Origin: Liquidambar formosana
Lineage: Eukaryota > Streptophyta > Magnoliopsida > Saxifragales > Altingiaceae
Length of the DNA: 64,000 nt
Direction of reading: 5' to 3'
Assembly (NCBI GenBank): GCA_039720395.1
Contig: CM077834.1
Coordinates: 2,190,607 to 2,254,606, forward strand
Shown: piece by piece, positions 60,539-64,000 of the stretch
How positions within the stretch are numbered: the first letter of the stretch is position 1
Layout of the letters: each line of letters starts with the position of its first letter
The notes under the pieces: model-generated
Database searches by the model: none
What the model was told of the DNA's origin: nothing
The model's input: only the letters and a program-made list of their open reading frames with translations
Program-made: the position numbers and the translations under genes

Positions 60539-61359
60539 TACTCTAGATTGTCTCACAAATCATATAAATTGAGAACGTACGCGCCCAAACTTTTCCGTCA
60601 ATTAATCCAAAAATTACCTCCTATATCATCAGCATATGAATGTTTTTTTTTTTCCTTAATTTGAGTTCCTCCTTTTCACATATATGTTCCGTCTCAAGTA
60701 AAGTCTTTCTTCACTTTGTTCATGCATTGTGCAGTGTCACGCATTTATTCATTGGGACAACACACAATCACAGAAGGTGCACGATGTCACACCTCATATA
60801 GAGCCCTAATGGTGACTATAATAAAAACTAAAACTCATATAGGTTGAATTTACCCGTTATTTTCAACTAAGGCTAGAAAACAACTAAAGCTCTAAAATTA
60901 AATAGAGCAGTAGATAGGTTGTGAAAAAGAAATTTATTAACTTCAATTTAACTCTAAAAATAATGAGTGAATTATGTTGAGCTCTCTTTCAAAGGATATA
61001 AAATCGAATTAGTAAAACAACAGGGCTAAATATTTTAATCGTTTCACAAATCCCAGCCTCCTTCTGATCTTCTTCATATTACCTTGATTTAGGTTCAGGA
61101 TATATATGGTGGTTTGATAGAAAAGAAGAACTGAATTCTTGTATGGGAGATATGTGTGTGTATATATATAATTCCGGTCTTGTCAAAACATGCTGATTTT
61201 TCTTTCTTATATTCTCACCATGCATTGGGGATTGTTTCCTATATATATAATTGGCTCTCTTTTAAAGGATAAAATGGATTTATTTATGAGATAAAAGAGT
61301 CATCCTAGCAAGAAATCACTGGTAAAAAGGAAAAGAAATGCATCAAATAATAAGGAGAA
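60539..61359. other. Intergenic, 3' flank of F-box copy 2
   Basis: AT-rich, with TA-type runs near 61150. No gene or RNA is supported. Confidence 0.4.
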
Positions 61360-62429
61360 TCATTGCTTTAAAATTTCTGGTCTCATCCAACTTACTGTCC
61401 TAGTCCAAGCTGGTAGAAACCGCTGAAGACCCTTCCAGCGCTTGTTCCCCAAATCGAATACCCCAAAATCCTGGGGATCATCATGATCTGAAAATACGTC
61501 GGCGATGAAATAGATGCAATTCGCTCTACATTCTTCAGAATGGCTAGCAGATACTGATATGGAACTTCTCTTGCCCAAGAAGATGGCTTCATCCCCCAAA
61601 TCTGTGACGTTTGTCCACACTTTCTGCTTCCAATCCAATTTATGAACCTCAAAGTTATAGGCCAGCCATGGATCAAGCCCTATCTGTCTTGTAACCAACA
61701 AAAATTCTCCCATGGTCGACTCCACCAAGTAAATGATCAGTATAACCTGGCCCTGGCGTGGGTGGGTACAGTTGAAAGTCCAGTGAACCACCGAAGTTAC
61801 ACTTCAGGATGTGTCCCAAAATATTAACCATGTAGAACTCATCCTTGTAAAATATGATATCATGATCCAGAACATTAGAAAGTGTTATGCTCCACCTTTG
61901 ATCTCCTGGTTTGCAGAAGGCCAGCCTCCGACTACGAGAGTCAGTCACTAGAACTATACAATTGGGATCGGAAGGGCTTGTCGATGTGATCACGTTCAAC
62001 CATTTCAGATCTTTGATATCACTCCATGGTGGAAGCCTGATGTGGGCTTTTGTGAAGGGACTGAATAGATGAGTTTCATGTGGGAAAACGCCGTCAACTA
62101 TTAGTGCCCACCCAAAAGGCGAATTGCAAAACCATCTTCCACGCGTTTCCAATGACGATATACAGTGAAACTGGTTCGGCTTTTTAGTGGTTGAGGACAT
62201 AGCAACCTCCTCTTTCGTCTTCTCCGGATTTCTCTGGACGTATGTGAAATAATAATGGAGGTAGAAAAGGTTTGAGTTTGTGGTATAGTGGTGTAGCGAT
62301 GCCCCTCCATAAAGTACAGACTCCTCTGCATCGTAGAAGGTCAAGGCAATCGGTCGTCAAGCGTTCTAAGATATGTTGGAGGAGATCTATAGAGAGGTCG
62401 GACCAAGGAGGTGGTGGTGGTGGAGAAGC
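61360..62429 (-). pseudogene. F-box/DUF295 copy 2, frameshifted twice
   Basis: Tandem paralog of copy 1, same strand. It starts MASPPPPPPWSDLSIDLLQH near 62429 (an in-frame ATG four codons upstream is also possible) with the F-box at the N-terminus. The first frame ends at YVLNH, stop at 62184-62186. The protein continues one frame over from about 62180 (SLETRGRWFCNSPFGWALIV...HIRLPPWSD...LAFCKPGDQRWSI) to about 61720, then shifts again to IYLVESTMGEFLLVTRQIG...NCIYFIADVF...VSWMRPEILKQ ending at 61360. The lesion positions differ from copy 1: copy 2 breaks early and late, copy 1 twice late. The upstream minus-strand TATATATA near 62480 is intact. The pair appears to have decayed independently after duplication. 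Confidence 0.85.
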
Positions 62430-62721
62430 CATTGAGACGAACACTTGCTTCTAAAGAAACCAGTGCTTATACCACTGAATATATATAGGCTTTCATTCTT
62501 TTGGTCTGTATAAGTCGGCGGCTGAATTTTATGAGCATTACAAATTAATATTAATTAATTAAATTGCATCCAGCACTTGCCCAAAAAGTTTAATTTAAAT
62601 ATAGGGTTTTAATTTTTTTTTTCTCTTTTTTTTTTTAGAGAAAAAAAAAAAAAAAAAAAAAATCCCCTAGATCTAACAACAAATGACAGTAAAGAATAAT
62701 AGATTGGCGGCATTACAGTAC

Positions 62722-62916
62722 CTGGATGATGAATAGCGAGGGTCCTTCTCCGATGATCTTGACGACTGAAAGCGGCGGCGGCGGCAAGTTTTGAGGCGAT
62801 GTAGAGCGAGGGAGGAGAGCAGATCGAATTTGGGTTTCAAATCTGCGAAAATGGGGAAGGGATTGGATTGGATTTGAGATGTAAGCCAAAAGGCCAAAAC
62901 GGCGAGTTTTGGCCAT
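62722..62916 (-). CDS. Possible orphan first exon (organelle-targeting-like N-terminus)
   Basis: From the ATG at 62916 the minus strand reads MAKTRRFGLLAYISNPIQSL and on for 65 residues, Ser/Pro/Arg-rich with few acidic residues, like a mitochondrial or plastid targeting peptide. It ends exactly at a good donor, ATCATCCAG|GTACTG (62722/62721), in phase. An alternative reading from 62993 is in another frame. No following exon is seen before F-box copy 2, so it is either the first exon of a disrupted gene or a spliced leader of the F-box locus. A CCACGTGT G-box lies upstream at about 63006-63013. Confidence 0.3.
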
Positions 62917-62993
62917 TGACGGGCAAGGGACGCCAAACGGCGATAACTCTTAAACGACCTATTTTGGAGTCGTTCAACACCACAGCCCTCCAT

Positions 62994-63405
62994 CTGGCCT
63001 CAACGCCACGTGTCGCTATCCAAGCCCACTACAGCACACTGCTGTAATAGTCAGACAATGGTGAATTTGGTTGATTGGGTTTGGGTATAAGGGGATTGTA
63101 TTCTGAAGGAAGAATCATCCAATGCGCCTAAGGACAAAATTTTAAATGGGTCTTTTGTATGGTTTTTTAAGACTACAGGCTTAAAATAAGGTATCTCTAG
63201 TCTTTACAACTATGTTCTTACATGTAATAGAGAGTAAGATAATAATGCTACATGGCCTTCCTTTCTTACTAGAGACTACTGGGTCCAAAATTCAAGACCC
63301 CCACAATGACTGGAAATTATGTATGTTGATGACGAAATTAGCTTTGTTTTTGTGATGAAATGAGCTTATTTTTCAATCCCTCATATTGCCCATTACTTTG
63401 GCCTA

Positions 63406-63437
<32 letters not shown>

Positions 63438-63747
63438 GTTTCTGACAATGAGCAACAAACTTTAATCTATTTATCAGCACAGGTGAAAAAGGTACCAAAG
63501 AGGGATAGGTGATAATGTGGCCCCAGATATTAAGGGGAGCACTAGAGAAGTCCTTGGCTGGTATGAAGCAGCTTGATCTTCCTAAGGATATATATGACAG
63601 AATGATTATTGAAGACAGTTTCTATAGTAACTTTCTCATGATGCCAATAGGTGCCTAATGTTCTGAAATTTTATTTATTCCAAGACACAAGTTGTGAATG
63701 AATGAATTTACCTTGAAGAACTCATTAAAGTCATAATAATGAAGCTA

Positions 63748-63779
<32 letters not shown>

Positions 63780-63937
63780 ATAAACCTAGAAAGTAGATCT
63801 GATATTTTACACAAATTTCTTCACTAGTGTACAAGTAAATTACACATTCCATGGTAGTGCCATTCGTTTTTGTTTTTTTTTTTGTGCCAACCCTTAGACC
63901 CTAGATCCTACCCACACGACAAGCCACCTGGGTATCA
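62994..63937. other. Intergenic, 3' flank of the second TPK copy
   Basis: Promoter-like near 63000 (G-box), then AT-rich DNA with poly-A at 63412-63436 and poly-T at 63751-63770. From about 63770 the DNA resembles the 3' end of the TPK gene at 51990, broken by an inserted stretch at about 63868-63970. No other gene. Confidence 0.45.
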
Positions 63938-64000
63938 CTAGACAACATGGACCTGTGGTATGGCGCCAGTACACTTCCCTGTTTCAGATGACTGAGCAAG
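63938..64000 (-). CDS. Second TPK copy, C-terminal end only (partial)
   Basis: The minus strand reads LAQSSETGK, matching the last residues of the TPK at 51990 (PAQSSEPGK). Where the other copy has its TAA stop, this one has TGT and continues CTGAIPQVHVV to a TAG at 63938-63940. The change coincides with the edge of an inserted segment (about 63868-63970) that separates the stop region from recognisable TPK 3'UTR sequence. The rest of the gene lies beyond the window, so whether it is functional is unknown. With the first copy it frames the two F-box copies. Confidence 0.7.
   Translation of the reverse strand, partial: LAQSSETGKCTGAIPQVHVV

Overview
The window is nuclear DNA from a flowering plant, most likely a woody eudicot. 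It is AT-rich, with intron-split genes, long poly(A/T) and GA/CT tracts, tRNA-derived SINEs, Mutator- and hAT-type elements, and plant-specific genes: NF-YB, DEK3-like, two-pore K+ channel and F-box/DUF295. The species cannot be told from the sequence. There are no operons, CRISPR arrays or organelle genes. All products, exon joins and element classes come from reading the sequence and from knowledge of the families; no search was run.

Layout. 1-1219: end of an LTR retrotransposon that cuts off a pectin methylesterase/invertase inhibitor gene (1220-1651, minus). 3.3-3.6 kb: a cluster of short palindromes. 7.2-7.9 kb (minus): an intronless NF-YB gene. 9.0-10.6 kb: a SINE remnant and low-complexity DNA. 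13.4-23.8 kb (minus): a DEK-domain chromatin protein gene with 11 coding exons and a 5'UTR intron. 24.9-25.7 kb: low-complexity, probably transposon-derived DNA. 26.9-27.7 kb (minus): an acidic membrane protein of unknown function. 30.6-31.4 kb: a hAT-like element. 32.2-34.3 kb (plus): a small three-exon gene of unknown function. 36.1-41.3 kb (minus): a membrane-anchored cysteine-synthase-like PLP enzyme, whose upstream region holds a second palindrome cluster. 42-51.5 kb: mostly intergenic, with a MITE, two tandem-repeat arrays, two Mutator-like elements and a short two-helix membrane-protein gene carrying a frameshift. 52-56 kb (minus): a TPK1-type vacuolar K+ channel with a one-base frameshift near its start codon. 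57.2-62.4 kb (minus): two F-box/DUF295 copies, both frameshifted, with a Mutator-like element between them. 62.7-62.9 kb (minus): a possible orphan first exon. 63.9 kb to the end: the last codons of a second TPK copy, so the TPK/F-box block looks like a local duplication.

The genes are unrelated housekeeping or regulatory loci; nothing here forms a pathway or gene cluster. The most unusual signals are the palindrome clusters of shared architecture, the well-bounded Mutator and hAT insertions, and the recurring one-base frameshifts in otherwise good genes. Those frameshifts may be real lesions or base-level assembly errors. I found no convincing evidence of a new biological system; the palindrome clusters are the best candidate for undescribed structure.
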